A stretch of 64,000 nt of DNA. Source: an uncultured Sphingobacteriales bacterium (GTDB lineage: Bacteria > Bacteroidota > Bacteroidia > Chitinophagales > Chitinophagaceae). The notes beneath the pieces are model-generated. The model saw only the letters and a list, made by a program, of their open reading frames with translations. It was not told where the DNA came from and made no database searches. Shown piece by piece: positions 62,446 to 64,000 of the stretch. The position numbers and the translations under genes are program-made. Positions within the stretch are counted from its first letter, which is position 1. The number at the start of each line of letters is the position of its first letter. The stretch lies in NCBI GenBank assembly GCA_937871285.1, contig CALMQS010000038.1, positions 1 through 64,000 on the forward strand, given 5' to 3'.

Positions 62446-63282
62446 ATGATGAAAACCATTATTGTTCCTACAGACTTTTCACCGGTGGCTATTAATGCCA
62501 TGGAGTATGCCGTGGATCTTGCGCTGGCTGTTGATGCTTCCGTAATGCTGCTGCATGTATACCAGGCGCCTGTATCGTATGACAACAGTGATATTCCGTT
62601 GCCACTGATGGATATTGGTGAGCTGGAAAAGATCAACAAGGAAAGAATTGATGAGCTAAAAGAACAGGTGCAGCGGGTTGCCCCGGATAAGCTTGCCATA
62701 ACTGCCGAAGTAAGATTAGGCGACCTGTTAGACGAGCTGAAAGCAATATGCGCTGCCAGTCATCCCTTTGCCGTGGTGATGGGAACAAAGGGCGCCGGTT
62801 TTGTAGAAAGGTTATTGGTGGGAAGCTCTACTTTATCGGCCATACGGCATCTTACCGCTCCGGTGCTTGTTATTCCGCCAGGCGCCGTTTTTAACGGTAT
62901 ACAACGGATCGGCTTTGCCTGTGATTTTAAAAAAATAGTGGATGCCGCACCCGCGGCTGCTATAAAGGAATGGGTAACCACCTTTAATGCAACGCTAAGC
63001 GTTTTAAACGTGGATGATAAAAATAGTAATATAAAAGATTCGGCTGAGCAGTCGGTATTGCTGTACTCGTTATTGCAGGAGCTCCGGCCAAAATATTTTT
63101 ATATTGATAACCCCGATGTAGAAACGGGGATCAGCGCATTTGCAGAAAGCAATGATGTTGACCTGCTGATTGTAATACCCCGCAAGCACCGTTTATTAGA
63201 CTTACTGTTTCAAAAAAGTCACACCAAAGAACTGGTCTTTCATTCGCGTATTCCCATTTTATCGGTGCATGAGAAGGACTAG
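62446..63282 (+). CDS. Universal stress protein, two tandem Usp domains
   Basis: 278 residues. Domain 1 (about 1-147) is a full Usp fold: IIVPTDFSPVAINAMEYAV start and the ATP-binding G-2x-G-9x-G-S motif in GTKGAGFVERLLVGSST. Domain 2 (about 150-278) has lost that motif and retains only the fold. Such proteins are stress-induced nucleotide-binding factors. ATGs at 62446 and 62449 are equivalent. It is upstream of the repeat tract and mnmD. Confidence 0.9.
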   Translation: MMKTIIVPTDFSPVAINAMEYAVDLALAVDASVMLLHVYQAPVSYDNSDIPLPLMDIGELEKINKERIDELKEQVQRVAPDKLAITAEVRLGDLLDELKAICAASHPFAVVMGTKGAGFVERLLVGSSTLSAIRHLTAPVLVIPPGAVFNGIQRIGFACDFKKIVDAAPAAAIKEWVTTFNATLSVLNVDDKNSNIKDSAEQSVLLYSLLQELRPKYFYIDNPDVETGISAFAESNDVDLLIVIPRKHRLLDLLFQKSHTKELVFHSRIPILSVHEKD

Positions 63283-63299
63283 GGAATAGTTTCTGGTTT

Positions 63300-63465
63300 A
63301 CAGTTTATGGTTTACAGTTGCATTTCGCTTCGGATTTGAATTTGCCACGGCAGACTGGGTTTATTTGATTATTGGTGATTTGTATTCCGCTTCGGATTTC
63401 GAAATTTAATATTCGGATTTGAAACTTGTTTGGTTCTTGTTATTTGTATCTTGATTCTTTGCTCA
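63300..63465. repeat. Word-like intergenic repeat tract, copy 6
   Basis: It lies between the universal stress gene and mnmD. It includes TTTACAGTTTATGGTTTACA, TTGAATTTGCCACGGCA and the 55-base stretch 63393-63447 shared with copy 2. Confidence 0.75.
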
Positions 63466-63469
63466 ATAC

Positions 63470-64000
63470 ATGGAACGGCAAAAGCAAATAACAGCCGATG
63501 GCTCACACACTTTATATGAGCCTGTTCTCAACGTAACCTATCATTCTGTTCACGGCGCGGTGCAGGAAAGCCGGCATATATATGTGGAAGCGGGCTTGCG
63601 CTGGTGGATGGATATACAGCCTGTGGCACTTAATATACTTGAAGTAGGTTTTGGTACGGGGCTCAATGCTTTATTAACGCTGGAAGCAGTACAGGAAAGG
63701 CAATTGACGGTTCATTACCATGCTATAGAGCCCTTTCCATTGAATGATCGGGAGTTCAGCGGACTGAACTATTGTGCCGTATTGCAGCGGCCAAACCTGG
63801 CATTGCCTTTCAGGCAAATGCATGTTGCGGCAGGGAACGAACCGCTCGCTGTTTCCCCCTGGTTTATTGTATACCGGCATTTAACAACGGTGCAGGAGTT
63901 TCGGACACCGCAGTTATTCAACCTCGTATATTACGATGCTTTCGCTCCGGATGTGCAGCCGGAATTATGGGCATGGGAGCTGTTTAAAAAGATCTTTGAC
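63470..64000 (+). CDS. mnmD: tRNA MnmD-type methyltransferase, 5' part
   Basis: Cut off by the window end; 177 codons are visible with no stop. The product is a SAM-dependent methyltransferase of the MnmC N-domain (DUF752, MnmD) type, which methylates the aminomethyl group at wobble uridine after the action of MnmE/MnmG. Start MERQKQITADGSHTLYEPVL, SAM motif LEVGFGTGLNALLTLE (about 57-72), NLVYYDAFAPDVQPELW near the window end, the catalytic DAFxP-type motif. No FAD MnmC C-domain is visible. Confidence 0.85.
   Translation, partial: MERQKQITADGSHTLYEPVLNVTYHSVHGAVQESRHIYVEAGLRWWMDIQPVALNILEVGFGTGLNALLTLEAVQERQLTVHYHAIEPFPLNDREFSGLNYCAVLQRPNLALPFRQMHVAAGNEPLAVSPWFIVYRHLTTVQEFRTPQLFNLVYYDAFAPDVQPELWAWELFKKIFD

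Overview
The window looks like a 64 kb piece of a Bacteroidota chromosome, probably Chitinophagaceae or a relative. Evidence: type IX secretion (Por) sorting domains, -7 promoter elements of the form TAnnTTTG, DUF420, DUF2480 and SdpI family proteins, an RND pump arranged as lipoprotein adaptor, permease and lipoprotein channel, and a PVC-type heme-binding protein. Core genes sampled by hand are about 43-55 % GC. No rRNA, tRNA, CRISPR array or complete insertion sequence was recognised.

Layout. 0-3.5 kb: a partial helical protein, a secreted T9SS protein, and a SCO plus DUF420 pair linked to cytochrome oxidase assembly. 3.7-14 kb: a tripartite RND efflux operon with structured spacers, a broken metallo-beta-lactamase-fold gene, a two-component system, a ThuA protein and a small DoxX-like membrane protein. 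14-20 kb (minus strand): a large zinc metalloprotease, an LpxL-type acyltransferase and nadB. 20-29 kb (plus strand): heme synthesis hemA-hemC-hemD-hemE-hemF-hemB-hemL-hemH, everything from glutamyl-tRNA to heme except protoporphyrinogen oxidase. 29-45.8 kb: rsgA, housekeeping and transport genes, a GH25 enzyme, an ABC-F protein, a second T9SS protein and a 1024-residue heme-binding protein. 45.8-52.6 kb: an AT-rich, probably acquired island with an IS110 remnant and a seven-gene co-directional set headed by an AraC regulator. 52.7-64 kb: DUF2480, a PpiD-like foldase, nadA, mnmG, a CAP protein, ybeY, feoA, nadD, chrA, a universal stress protein and the start of mnmD.

The most notable find is a likely chromosome replication origin. 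The 566-base gap between the PpiD-like gene and nadA holds four perfect matches to the DnaA box TTWTNCACA, about four single-mismatch boxes and a 31-base pure A/T run. mnmG (gidA), a classic origin neighbour, lies about 1 kb away. Two 14-base palindromes of the ParB-binding parS type (GTTTCACGTGGAAC) lie 3-4 kb away, one of them containing the GTG start codon of a gene. Small hand counts of G and C agree with a skew change here.

Other points of interest are a family of degenerate, word-like intergenic repeats at six places; two genes reduced to their head and tail by internal deletion; several genes whose -7 promoter element ends only 4-9 bases before the start codon; and interleaved inverted repeats (a pseudoknot or switch) between the efflux permease and its outer-membrane channel. 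Three NAD synthesis genes (nadA, nadB, nadD) are scattered through the window rather than forming one operon.
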